From positions 1,076,501 to 1,140,500 of the forward strand of contig NZ_RBXD01000001.1 in assembly GCF_003634825.1 (NCBI RefSeq): 64,000 nt of DNA, written 5' to 3'. The stretch is from Flavobacterium sp. 123 (GTDB lineage Bacteria; Bacteroidota; Bacteroidia; Flavobacteriales; Flavobacteriaceae). Below the pieces are notes generated by a model. That model had not been told where the DNA came from, ran no database searches, and worked only from the letters and a program-made list of their open reading frames with translations. Shown here in pieces: positions 55,564 through 63,890 of the stretch; the stretch's first letter is position 1; every line of letters starts with the position of its first letter. The translations under genes were made by a program, and so were the position numbers.

Positions 55564-55631
55564 TTAGGGATGGAAGCGGCATCCTTTTGTGAAGCGAAGC
55601 GGAACAAAAGATATAGCGGACAGCCCGACCC
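55564..55631 (+). repeat. Interspersed hairpin element, copy C (variant) in the lepA leader
   Basis: GCGTTAGGGATGGAAGCGGC, then ATCC and the stem CTTTTGT-GAAG..GGAACAAAAG, then AGATATAGCGGACAGCCCGA. It shares GAAGCGGCATCC and AGATATAGCGGA-CAGC with copies A and B but has different ends. It is downstream of the predicted lepA promoter and would be transcribed. Confidence 0.65.
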
Positions 55632-55656
55632 GAAGGGAAACGCCCAAACATCGACA

Positions 55657-55672
55657 TCCTGAAGTTTCGGGA
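55657..55672. repeat. 16-bp palindrome (degenerate) before lepA
   Basis: TCCTGAAGTTTCGGGA, one change from perfect symmetry, 30 bp before the lepA ATG. Confidence 0.55.
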
Positions 55673-55702
55673 CGGTACGACATAAAATGATAGAAAACGA
55701 GA

Positions 55703-57499
55703 ATGAAAAATATTAGAAATTTTTGCATTATTGCACACATTGACCACGGAAAAAGTACGCTTGCCGACCGACTTCTTGGTGCTACACAAACGGTAACCGC
55801 TCGTGAAGAGAAGGCGCAATTGCTTGACAACATGGACTTGGAGCGCGAACGTGGGATTACAATTAAGAGTCATGCGATTCAAATGGAGTATAAATATAAA
55901 GGGGAAGATTATATCTTGAACTTGATTGACACTCCGGGTCACGTGGATTTTTCTTATGAAGTTTCTCGCTCAATTGCTGCTTGCGAAGGCGCTCTTTTGA
56001 TTGTAGATGCTGCACAAAGTATTCAGGCGCAAACTATTTCTAATTTATATTTGGCTCTTGAAAACGACTTGGAAATCATCCCTGTTTTGAATAAAGTAGA
56101 TTTGCCAAGTGCCAATCCTGAGGAAGTAAGTGACGATATTATTGATTTATTAGGTTGTAAACTAGAAGATATTATTCATGCATCAGGTAAAACTGGTTTT
56201 GGCGTGGAGAATATTTTAGCAGCTATTATCGAAAAAATCCCTGCTCCAAAAGGAGTTAAAGACGAACCATTACAAGCCTTGATTTTTGATTCTCACTACA
56301 ATCCGTTTCGTGGAATTGAAGTTATTTTCCGTGTAAAAAATGGAGAAATTAAAAAAGGCCAAAAAATAAAATTCATGGCTACCGGCAATGAATATTTTGC
56401 GGATGAAGTAGGAACTTTGAAATTAAATCAAGTTCCAAAGAATGTGATTTCGACGGGTGATGTTGGGTATTTGATTTCAGGAATTAAGGAGGCAAAAGAA
56501 GTAAAAGTAGGTGATACTATTACGGATGCGAAAACGCCTACAACGAATATGATTACTGGATTTGAGGATGTAAAACCAATGGTTTTTGCCGGAATTTACC
56601 CTGTAGACACTGAAGATTATGAAGATTTGCGTTCTTCTATGGAAAAACTGCAATTGAATGACGCTTCATTAGTATTTGTTCCAGAAAGTTCCGCTGCTTT
56701 AGGTTTTGGTTTCCGTTGCGGATTCTTAGGAATGTTGCATATGGAAATTATTCAAGAACGATTAGAACGTGAGTTTGATATGACTGTAATTACTACGGTT
56801 CCTAACGTTTCGTATTTGGCTTACACCAAAAAACATCCTGATACTCCTTTTGTAGTTAACAACCCTTCTGATTTACCTGAACCTTCGCGTTTAGACAGAG
56901 TTGAAGAACCTTATATTAAAGCAACAATCATTACCAAAGCAGATTTTGTTGGGAATGTAATGAGTTTGTGTATTGAAAAACGTGGATTAATCACGAATCA
57001 AACGTATTTGACAACAGAAAGAGTGGAGTTGAATTTTGACATGCCTTTGGCTGAAATTGTATTCGATTTTTACGATCGATTGAAAACAGTTTCTAAAGGA
57101 TATGCTTCATTTGATTATTCTCCAATTGGAATGCGAACTTCAAAATTAGTGCGTTTGGATGTCTTGTTAAATGGACAAACCGTTGATGCCCTTTCTGCCT
57201 TAATTCACGAAGATAATGCGTATAATATAGGTAAGAAAATGACCGAAAAACTACGCGAATTAATTCCGAGACAACAATTTGACATTCCAATTCAAGCTGC
57301 AATTGGGGCTAAGATTATTGCTCGTGAAACTATAAAAGCCTTACGTAAAGACGTTACAGCCAAATGTTATGGTGGAGATATTTCTCGTAAACGTAAATTA
57401 TTGGAAAAACAGAAAAAAGGTAAAAAACGTATGCGCCAAGTAGGAAACGTAGAGATTCCTCAAGAAGCATTTATGGCTGTTTTGAAATTAAACGATTAA
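55703..57499 (+). CDS. lepA: Elongation factor 4
   Basis: 598 aa, normal length. Translational GTPase that acts on ribosomes in stress and in assembly. G1 [18 protein letters not shown] (about 8-25), the switch region [13 protein letters not shown]3 [14 protein letters not shown]4 NKVDLP, domains II-V and the LepA-specific C-terminal domain ending in [27 protein letters not shown]. All domains are complete. Its predicted long leader contains repeat copy C and a palindrome. Confidence 0.97.
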   Translation: MKNIRNFCIIAHIDHGKSTLADRLLGATQTVTAREEKAQLLDNMDLERERGITIKSHAIQMEYKYKGEDYILNLIDTPGHVDFSYEVSRSIAACEGALLIVDAAQSIQAQTISNLYLALENDLEIIPVLNKVDLPSANPEEVSDDIIDLLGCKLEDIIHASGKTGFGVENILAAIIEKIPAPKGVKDEPLQALIFDSHYNPFRGIEVIFRVKNGEIKKGQKIKFMATGNEYFADEVGTLKLNQVPKNVISTGDVGYLISGIKEAKEVKVGDTITDAKTPTTNMITGFEDVKPMVFAGIYPVDTEDYEDLRSSMEKLQLNDASLVFVPESSAALGFGFRCGFLGMLHMEIIQERLEREFDMTVITTVPNVSYLAYTKKHPDTPFVVNNPSDLPEPSRLDRVEEPYIKATIITKADFVGNVMSLCIEKRGLITNQTYLTTERVELNFDMPLAEIVFDFYDRLKTVSKGYASFDYSPIGMRTSKLVRLDVLLNGQTVDALSALIHEDNAYNIGKKMTEKLRELIPRQQFDIPIQAAIGAKIIARETIKALRKDVTAKCYGGDISRKRKLLEKQKKGKKRMRQVGNVEIPQEAFMAVLKLND

Positions 57500-57538
57500 T
57501 TTTTCCGGAGAACAGAAAAAAGAGAATAGAATAAAGAC

Positions 57539-57573
57539 AAAACCTGACAATATTAAATTTGTCAGGTTTTTTT
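57539..57573. terminator. Bidirectional terminator between lepA and the pfkB-family gene
   Basis: AAAACCTGACAA (57539-57550) pairs with TTGTCAGGTTTT (57559-57570), loop of about 8 nt. Confidence 0.85.
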
Positions 57574-57578
57574 ATTTT

Positions 57579-58511
57579 TTATTTATCCATTAACCAACCG
57601 AATAATCGCTTCGCATCTTCCCCTTTAAATAATTGCGTTCCCTCATTCATAGTTGCTGCTGAACCACAAGCTACTCCCCAACGAATAACTTCTTTCAGGC
57701 TTTTATTTTGCGAAAGCGCCCAAACCATGCCTCCTACCATACTATCACCAGCACCAACAGTACTTCGTTTGACTACATTAGGAGCTGGAACAAATTCATA
57801 AGTATCTTTAGTAACTAAAACTGCTCCTTGAGGACCAAGGGAAACCACTACAATTTCTGCACCACCTTGAGCAATGATTTTCTTGGCAGCTTCGTTTACT
57901 TCACCTATTTCAAGGGTTTCTACACCTACTAACTTAGCTAATTCGCCAACATTGGGCTTTATCATATAAACTCCTTCTTGGAGCGCATGAGTCAACGCTT
58001 CACCATATGCATCAACTACTACTTTTATACCAGAAATTTTGGCTATTTTGGCTATTTGTTTGTAAAAATCAGGTGGTAAACCTTCATTTAAACTTCCGCT
58101 AATTACTAAATACTTACATTTTAATTTTTGGATTACCTGAATAATTTCGGCTTTTTCAGTTTCATTTATAGCTGCTCCCGTAAAACCAAACCTATATTGG
58201 AGATTTGTATTATCATCCACCGCAACAAAACTTTCTCTTGTCCAACTGCCAATCGCGATAGCTTCAAATGGTATTTTCTCGCTTTCGATGAGTTCCTTTA
58301 ACTTTTCGCCCGTTGCTCCTCCAGAAGTAAAAACAGCTTTTGAAATACCTTCTAAACGCGCAATAGCTTTAGAAACATTGATTCCACCGCCGCCAGCATC
58401 AAAACGTGGTGTTTCGCAACGGATTTTTTGCTCAGGAACTAAACCTTTGAAATGAGAACTTTTATCTAAAGCAGGATTAACTGTAAGGGTAACAATATCG
58501 AATGATTCCAT
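57579..58511 (-). CDS. 1-phosphofructokinase-family hexose kinase
   Basis: 310 aa PfkB/ribokinase-fold sugar kinase. Signature 1 GGGGINVSKAIARL (about 40-53) and signature 2 with the catalytic Asp in STVGAGDSMVGGM (about 246-258). VTLTVNPALDKSSHFKGLVPEQKIR is typical of the 1-phosphofructokinase/tagatose-6-phosphate/6-phosphofructokinase-2 branch, which members use different sugar phosphates; the exact substrate is open. No PTS or fructose genes next to it. Convergent with lepA. Confidence 0.9.
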   Translation of the reverse strand: MESFDIVTLTVNPALDKSSHFKGLVPEQKIRCETPRFDAGGGGINVSKAIARLEGISKAVFTSGGATGEKLKELIESEKIPFEAIAIGSWTRESFVAVDDNTNLQYRFGFTGAAINETEKAEIIQVIQKLKCKYLVISGSLNEGLPPDFYKQIAKIAKISGIKVVVDAYGEALTHALQEGVYMIKPNVGELAKLVGVETLEIGEVNEAAKKIIAQGGAEIVVVSLGPQGAVLVTKDTYEFVPAPNVVKRSTVGAGDSMVGGMVWALSQNKSLKEVIRWGVACGSAATMNEGTQLFKGEDAKRLFGWLMDK

Positions 58512-58616
58512 TGTATGAATATTTATATTATAAAGGTCTGAAAAATTAGTAAATATCCATCTGAATTCCCTGATAAAAACACTAAAAGTTTACGACCAAA
58601 AAAGATTGCAAGTTTG

Positions 58617-58624
58617 TACCTTTG
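58617..58624 (+). promoter_or_regulatory. thiL -7 element
   Basis: TACCTTTG, perfect TAnnTTTG, 25 bp before the thiL ATG. A weak TTTA lies 24 nt upstream. Confidence 0.5.
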
Positions 58625-58649
58625 CGATTCTAAACTTTGGAACTAAAAA

Positions 58650-59696
58650 ATGATTGAAGATAAAAACCCACAACGCACGAGTATTTCACAATTAGGAGAA
58701 TTTGGATTGATTGATCATTTGACAAAAAATTTCGAAATCACACAACCTTCTACTATAAAAGGAATTGGCGATGATGCCGCTGTACTTGATTTTAAGGATA
58801 AAAAAGTTGTGGTTTCAACTGATTTATTGATTGAAGGTGTCCATTTTGACTTGGCATACATGCCGTTAAAGCATTTGGGTTACAAAGCAGTCGTGGTGAA
58901 TGTTTCTGACATTTGCGCTATGAATGCAAAACCAACGCAAATTACGGTTTCTGTTGCTGTTTCTAATCGGTTCCCACTTGAAGCCTTAGAAGAATTATTT
59001 GAAGGAATAACGCACGCTGCTAATGAATATAAAGTAGATGTTATTGGCGGAGACACTACTTCTTCACAAAAAGGATTAATCATCAGTATTACTGCAATTG
59101 GAGAAGCAAATGAAGACGAGATTGTCTACAGAAATGGTGCCAAACAAACGGATTTATTAGTTGTAACAGGAGATATTGGAGCTGCCTATATGGGATTACA
59201 AGTTTTAGAACGTGAGAAACAAGTTTTTCAGGTAAACCCAAATTCACAACCTGATTTAGATGCATACACTTATTTGATAGAACGCCAATTGAAGCCAGAA
59301 GCACGTAAAGATGTTCGTACTTTATTACATGCTTTAGAGATAAAACCAACATCTATGATTGATATTTCGGATGGATTATCATCAGAGATTATGCATTTGT
59401 GCAAACAATCAAAAGTAGGATGTAATTTATACGAAGACAAATTACCTATCGATCCTCAATTTATTAATGTTTGCGAAGAATTTAATATTGATAGTACAAC
59501 AGTTGCCATCAATGGTGGAGAAGATTACGAATTGCTTTTCACAATAGCTATTGAGGATTTTGATAAAATAAAAGGAAATCCAAATTTTTCGATTATCGGT
59601 CATATGACTCACGAGAGCGAAGGCATACATTTAGTCACTAGAGCCAATACTAAAATTGCTTTAAAAGCTAGAGGTTGGGATGCGCTATCAGAATAA
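58650..59696 (+). CDS. thiL: Thiamine-monophosphate kinase
   Basis: 348 aa. Phosphorylates thiamine monophosphate to thiamine pyrophosphate. Motifs: GEFGLIDHLTKNF, GIGDDAAVLDF (about 41-51, metal-binding Asp), STDLLIEGVHFDL, VVVNVSDICAMNAKP, VIGGDTTSS, MIDISDGLSSE and NGGEDYELLFT. The fold is the PurM/AIR-synthase type and all Asp ligands are present. Monocistronic and ended by a strong terminator. Confidence 0.96.
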   Translation: MIEDKNPQRTSISQLGEFGLIDHLTKNFEITQPSTIKGIGDDAAVLDFKDKKVVVSTDLLIEGVHFDLAYMPLKHLGYKAVVVNVSDICAMNAKPTQITVSVAVSNRFPLEALEELFEGITHAANEYKVDVIGGDTTSSQKGLIISITAIGEANEDEIVYRNGAKQTDLLVVTGDIGAAYMGLQVLEREKQVFQVNPNSQPDLDAYTYLIERQLKPEARKDVRTLLHALEIKPTSMIDISDGLSSEIMHLCKQSKVGCNLYEDKLPIDPQFINVCEEFNIDSTTVAINGGEDYELLFTIAIEDFDKIKGNPNFSIIGHMTHESEGIHLVTRANTKIALKARGWDALSE

Positions 59697-59711
59697 CAAT
59701 ACTTTATAACA

Positions 59712-59745
59712 AAAAAAAACGACACTATTAAGTGTCGTTTTTTTT
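59712..59745. terminator. Bidirectional terminator after thiL
   Basis: A-run plus CGACACT pairs with AGTGTCG plus T-run (59712-59726 with 59731-59745), loop ATTA. Serves thiL and the convergent response regulator. Confidence 0.9.
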
Positions 59746-59759
59746 GTTATAAATATTAG

Positions 59760-60455
59760 CTAAAAAAGTAATCCTCTATTTTTAGCTTCTCGAACTAAGT
59801 CAATATCACTGCCTTCTTCTACTTTTAGCAATTCTTTCAGATTTATTTTTCTTCTCTCTATTGCACTTAAAGATATAGGAATGTACTGTGGCATCTCAAT
59901 TGTCTTTGTTCCTTTGGATATATGAAATAATATTTGCTCGTCAAATTGATCGATTTCTATACCATCTTCTTCTGACAGACTCAACATTTTCTTAACGGAT
60001 TCACTATAATAAAATTCATCTTTTAAAATTTTATCAAAAGCAAAAAGCAATTCATCAAAAGTTAAATCATTTTTTATAACCAATCCACTAGGGTTTATTG
60101 TCTTGATAATTGTTTTTATCTTCAACAATTCCGTATACATTGTTAGTAAGATAATTTTACATTTAGGCATGTACTCCATTATTAGCCTAGCTAAATCCTC
60201 CCCTGAAAAAAGATTTTTCTCTTCATAAGCAGGCATACTAATATCTAAAAAAGCGATATCAAAAGGTTCAATATCTGGATTAGTAATTATCTCGTAGGCT
60301 GATTGACAATCCTTAGCTTGTGTAATTGTAAACGCAAATTCACTAGGATTGTACCTTTTAATTGCATTTTTATAACCCTCAATAATAAAAGGATGGTCGT
60401 CAACAATTAATATATTGTTTTCAATTACCGATTTAGCAGACGAATCACTTATCAT
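59760..60455 (-). CDS. Response regulator with degenerate LuxR-type output domain
   Basis: 231 aa. Receiver domain with the acidic pair D19/D20 (ILIVDDHPF), phospho-acceptor D71 (IAFLDISMP), Thr in ILLTMYTE and Lys in VIKNDL. The C-terminal part (about 160-231; DEQILFHISKGTKTIEMPQYIPISLSAIERRKINLKELL) looks like a NarL/LuxR helix-turn-helix but is divergent. It starts 5 bp after the TPR-histidine kinase gene and is its obvious partner. Confidence 0.9.
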   Translation of the reverse strand: MISDSSAKSVIENNILIVDDHPFIIEGYKNAIKRYNPSEFAFTITQAKDCQSAYEIITNPDIEPFDIAFLDISMPAYEEKNLFSGEDLARLIMEYMPKCKIILLTMYTELLKIKTIIKTINPSGLVIKNDLTFDELLFAFDKILKDEFYYSESVKKMLSLSEEDGIEIDQFDEQILFHISKGTKTIEMPQYIPISLSAIERRKINLKELLKVEEGSDIDLVREAKNRGLLF

Positions 60456-60460
60456 TTTTT

Positions 60461-62506
60461 CTAAGTTGTGGATTTATTTTTTTCTTCAATTGGAACTGTT
60501 AATGTAATTATTGTTCCATTATTTTTTTTTGATTGTATGTCAACGATTCCTTCACATTCGTTTGCTCTAAAGAGTATATTTTGCAATCCAATTCCTTTTT
60601 TTGCAGTCTTTACATTAAAACCAACACCGTCATCACTTACTATCAAAATTAGATTATCTTCTTCTTTTTTCAGCTCAACTTTAATGTTATTTGCGTTAGC
60701 ATACTTATTTATGTTCTGTAATGCTTCTTGTATTATTCGATATAAGTTAATTTTAATGGAGTTACTTACTAATTCCCATTTTATAGTCGAATCAACAGTT
60801 ACAGCTAATACTGATTTATAAGTCTTTTTTTGTTCCTCAAATAAATCGTTCACTATAGCCACGAAGTTATTAATTAATTCTGACTTTTCTCTATTCAAAT
60901 CGTGTGAAATTTCACGAATATCTTGTTCGATATTTTTTAATTCTGACAAGTAGCTGTTTCTTTGATCAATTGCCGAATCATTGTTGATTGTATTCAATCC
61001 ATCCAAGTTCATTCGCACCCCAAACATCCTTCCTAGCACACCATCGTGTAACTCCCGAGCCACTCGTTTTTTCTCTTTTATTCTATTAATTTCAATAGTA
61101 TTTTGTTGAGAAATCATTAAGTTATAGATATCCTCATTCGCTTTTTGTTGTTGTTGTTTAAACATAAGCTCTCTATGTTTAGCTTTTTGTGTTTTGATAA
61201 CAAATAACAGCATCCCAAGAATTGTAAGTATACTAAAGAAATAAAGGAGATTTCTATTTTGAGTTACTAGATCCGTATTCTCTCCTTTTATCTCATCTGT
61301 TTCATATTCTATACGAGTAAATTTATCTCCCATTTTACGCTCAGCCTTCTGGAGACTGTCGTTTATATGAATATATTCTTTAGTATATAAAGAAGCATTT
61401 TTGGGTTCTACAACAGCTAATTGTTTAAGTGGCCCTAAAACATTTCTATAGTTTTTAGAAACACGGGCATCTTCAAGAGCTTCTTTTGAATATTGAATTG
61501 CTTTGACAGTATCTTTTTTTGATGCAAAATATTCTGAAAGATGAATTTTATTTAAAATAATCCCTGCTGTCAATTGCAAACTATCTCTCAACTTTAAAGA
61601 TTTATAAAAAAGTTCTGGAAGTCCTTTAGAGTCGTTAATTTTAAATTTGGAGTATGCTAAATTATCCAATAAAATGGCATATAAAGAGGGCTTATAATTT
61701 ATTAAATCTTTTTGCGCCAATCCTTTTTGAAAATAAGGTATAGCTTCTTTTTGTTTATTTAAATTTTGATAAACATATCCAATATTATTCAAAGAAGTAG
61801 CTCTTGGTTGAAAATCTATTGGAATCATTTTATCATCTATACTAACTAATGCTTTCGTATGATATTCTAATGACTTGTCATACTCATCCAGTTCATTATA
61901 AATAGCCCCTAAAAGATTATAAGAATCATATACTATATCACTCGCTTTTTCTTCTTTTATAGCACGTAAAGCATTAAAAACCGCTATTTCACTACCCAAA
62001 AGATCACTTTCGTTGTATTGTAAATTAGCCTTACTTAAACGGGTTCTAGCCAAATTATAAGTGTCATCTAATTTAAGATACATTTTTTCCGCCTTGAAAT
62101 AATACATAAACGCACTATCAGGAACACCTTGCGCACCATAATAATCTCCTAAATAAATATAAGCTTTGGCCATATTTATAGTGTCATTACTGCTTTTAGA
62201 TTTCTCTAAAACTACTCCAACAGTTTTATTAAAACCCTGCCAATCGTTCATATTATAATAACGATTTGCAACTTTAAATAAATTCACTCTATTTAAAGAA
62301 TCATTTGGCTGTTCAATTATAATAGCAAAAGCTTTTTGATTATATTGTTGCTTTTTTATGAGAGGTAATTTTATATCATTTGCTAAAGAAAAATACAAAG
62401 ACAAACTGTCTTTTGTAGAAGAATTAGATGAAATTCCTTCTTTTTCCTTATTACAACCAAAAAAAAGTAATATGAGAAGTAGTGATATTATATGTATATG
62501 TTTCAA
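60461..62506 (-). CDS. TPR-repeat lipoprotein histidine kinase (HisKA_3 type)
   Basis: 681 aa. Lipobox LFFGC with Cys18, then a periplasmic stack of TPRs (about 30-390; e.g. AYIYLGDYYGAQGVPDSAFMYYFKAE), one transmembrane helix (about 419-437), a coiled-coil linker, HisKA_3 with RVARELHDGVLGRMFG (phospho-acceptor His487) and a HATPase_c domain with IQEALQNINKYA (N box) and DDGVGFNV (G1). It would sense an extracytoplasmic ligand or protein through its TPR domain and phosphorylate the adjacent regulator. A lipid-anchored N-terminus plus membrane helix is a common Bacteroidota design. Confidence 0.92.
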   Translation of the reverse strand: MKHIHIISLLLILLFFGCNKEKEGISSNSSTKDSLSLYFSLANDIKLPLIKKQQYNQKAFAIIIEQPNDSLNRVNLFKVANRYYNMNDWQGFNKTVGVVLEKSKSSNDTINMAKAYIYLGDYYGAQGVPDSAFMYYFKAEKMYLKLDDTYNLARTRLSKANLQYNESDLLGSEIAVFNALRAIKEEKASDIVYDSYNLLGAIYNELDEYDKSLEYHTKALVSIDDKMIPIDFQPRATSLNNIGYVYQNLNKQKEAIPYFQKGLAQKDLINYKPSLYAILLDNLAYSKFKINDSKGLPELFYKSLKLRDSLQLTAGIILNKIHLSEYFASKKDTVKAIQYSKEALEDARVSKNYRNVLGPLKQLAVVEPKNASLYTKEYIHINDSLQKAERKMGDKFTRIEYETDEIKGENTDLVTQNRNLLYFFSILTILGMLLFVIKTQKAKHRELMFKQQQQKANEDIYNLMISQQNTIEINRIKEKKRVARELHDGVLGRMFGVRMNLDGLNTINNDSAIDQRNSYLSELKNIEQDIREISHDLNREKSELINNFVAIVNDLFEEQKKTYKSVLAVTVDSTIKWELVSNSIKINLYRIIQEALQNINKYANANNIKVELKKEEDNLILIVSDDGVGFNVKTAKKGIGLQNILFRANECEGIVDIQSKKNNGTIITLTVPIEEKNKSTT

Positions 62507-62561
62507 TAGAATTTCTTTATTTTAATCAAAAATACTAAAATAAAATACTATTAATATAAAA

Positions 62562-62587
62562 AAGGCTACCAAAAAAATGATAGCCTT
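62562..62587 (-). terminator. Terminator between the repeat peptide gene and the kinase
   Basis: On the minus strand AAGGCTATCA and TGGTAGCCTT pair (one wobble) around a T loop and are followed by T6. The kinase-regulator pair therefore probably has its own promoter. Confidence 0.8.
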
Positions 62588-62618
62588 CTTATTATTTAAA
62601 GGAATTATATATTATTAA

Positions 62619-62900
62619 TTAGTCAACTTTTCTATTTCCTCCTACACTACTTCCTCCTACCAAATCAACTTTTCTGTTTCCTCCTACACTGCTTCCTCCC
62701 ACCAAATCAACTTTTCTGTTTCCTCCTACACTGCTTCCTCCTACTAAATCAACTTTTCTATTTCCTCCTACGCTACTTCCACCTACTAAGTCAATTGAAG
62801 AGTTATTATTAGAGCTTACGGTAACTGTTTCAGGGGCAGTAAATGATGTTAATATCATCATTAATGAAAATAATCCGAATGTTAAAATTGCTTTTTTCAT
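62619..62900 (-). CDS. Secreted tandem-repeat peptide, 4 x DLVGGSSVGGNRKV
   Basis: 93 aa. Signal peptide MKKAILTFGLFSLMMILTSFTA (cleavage after about residue 22), a Ser/Asn-rich spacer (27-35), then four identical 14-residue units at 37-50, 51-64, 65-78 and 79-92, and a final Asp. Each unit contains two Gly-Gly pairs and a basic NRK. Trypsin-like cutting at each basic site would release identical short peptides; alternatively the whole chain could be a beta-rich structural or adhesive protein. I do not recognise the family. The gene is between a LytTR regulator and a TPR-histidine kinase, all on one strand. Confidence 0.85.
   Translation of the reverse strand: MKKAILTFGLFSLMMILTSFTAPETVTVSSNNNSSIDLVGGSSVGGNRKVDLVGGSSVGGNRKVDLVGGSSVGGNRKVDLVGGSSVGGNRKVD
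62625..62792 (-). repeat. Four 42-bp tandem repeats in the peptide gene
   Basis: Four in-frame 42-bp units that encode the same 14 residues. Seven codons vary between units (e.g. AAT/AAC, AGT/AGC, GGA/GGT, GTA/GTG, TTG/TTA, GAT/GAC), all synonymously. Confidence 0.9.
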
Positions 62901-62936
62901 AATATTGGGGTTTTATGTTTTTATGTTTCTATCTTA

Positions 62937-62946
62937 CACTTAAGTG
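62937..62946. promoter_or_regulatory. Short palindrome before the repeat peptide gene
   Basis: CACTTAAGTG, a perfect 10-bp palindrome 37 bp upstream of the start codon. Could be chance in AT-rich DNA or a regulator half-site pair. Confidence 0.25.
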
Positions 62947-63020
62947 AATTGTTTCGAGCAAATCACATTGTAAAACTACATAGTGTTCCCAGATTTATAT
63001 CAGAAAATAAGGCGTTTATG

Positions 63021-63071
63021 GTGGAATGATGCCGTTTGATAGTGAATGACTGTCAAATTCAGGTGAATGGA
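63021..63071. promoter_or_regulatory. Three 21-bp-phased repeats, candidate LytTR-type binding sites
   Basis: GTGGAATGA, GTGAATGAC and GTGAATGGA begin at 63021, 63042 and 63063, two exact helical-turn pairs apart. Read in the peptide's direction they are TCATTCCAC, GTCATTCAC and TCCATTCAC. LytTR proteins bind direct repeats of about 9 bp with this spacing. They lie 121-171 bp before the peptide start and just after the LytTR gene. Confidence 0.5.
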
Positions 63072-63077
63072 CCTTTT

Positions 63078-63890
63078 TTAAATTTCTATGTAATTTCCGT
63101 TAGAAAACTCTGAAATCACAAGATCAACATTTGACTTATACGATTTAGAAAACGGTATTTTGACAGTAGTATTTTTAATGTAACATACCGCATTTCCAGT
63201 GTGTATTCTGGAAATATAATTGCGGTTTACTATATAGCTGTTATGAATTCTAATAAAAGGAGCAGAAAGAATACTCTCAAAATGTTTCAATGTTTTGAAA
63301 GCTGTAATCATTTCGCCATTATTCAAGTATATATCCGTTGAATTATTATCGGCTTGAAAATAGCAAACATCTTTAGCGTCGATATACCTATAGTCACCGT
63401 ATGATTTTATGCAGAGAATAAGAGGTTTTTCTTCGCTTTTTGTTTCTACTTCCACAACGGAAATAGGCTTCTCATCAACAACAGCTACTCTAGAAATTGG
63501 CGCTTCCGGTTCTGTATTGGATTTATTTAACTTTAAAATTGACTTGACTAAATCAATTCGATTTAATGGCTTTAATAAATAATCTGCAACTTCATATCCT
63601 ATTGACTCAAATGCTAATTCTTTTTTGCTAGTAGTAACAATAATTCTAGGCACTATTTTCAAATAGCGGTATAGCTCATTGATAAGCAGTAACGATAAAT
63701 TACTTTTTTTATCCGCTGGATCAATTTCTAGGAAAACTAAATTTGGGGTATGTTCCAATATAAGGTTAAGGCCTTCTTCATAATTATGAGCTGTTGCCAA
63801 AAAAGTAAGCTCTGAAAAACTATCAGCTACTGCTTTTGTTTTCAAAACACTTTCTTGATCGTCGTCAATAATAATGTACGAATAATTCAT
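63078..63890 (-). CDS. LytTR-family response regulator with substituted phospho-acceptor
   Basis: 270 aa. Receiver-like domain (1-120) with the acidic cluster IIIDDDQES (D9-D11), Thr in IIVTTSKK and the conserved Lys of LLKPLNR, but the phospho-acceptor strand reads LVFLEIDPAD, with Glu55 where Asp is expected. A variable linker follows, then a LytTR DNA-binding domain (about 165-265; DAKDVCYFQADNNSTDIYL, FIRIHNSYIVNRNYISRI). It may act without phosphorylation. It lies directly upstream of the repeat peptide gene in the same orientation and no kinase of the LytS type is adjacent. Confidence 0.9.
   Translation of the reverse strand: MNYSYIIIDDDQESVLKTKAVADSFSELTFLATAHNYEEGLNLILEHTPNLVFLEIDPADKKSNLSLLLINELYRYLKIVPRIIVTTSKKELAFESIGYEVADYLLKPLNRIDLVKSILKLNKSNTEPEAPISRVAVVDEKPISVVEVETKSEEKPLILCIKSYGDYRYIDAKDVCYFQADNNSTDIYLNNGEMITAFKTLKHFESILSAPFIRIHNSYIVNRNYISRIHTGNAVCYIKNTTVKIPFSKSYKSNVDLVISEFSNGNYIEI

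Noticed and set aside
55538..55942. Antisense open frames over the start of lepA
   Set aside because: They overlap conserved lepA coding sequence and repeat copy C and show no family features.
62625..62792. CRISPR-like tandem repeats
   Set aside because: The units are directly contiguous, in frame and coding, with no spacers.
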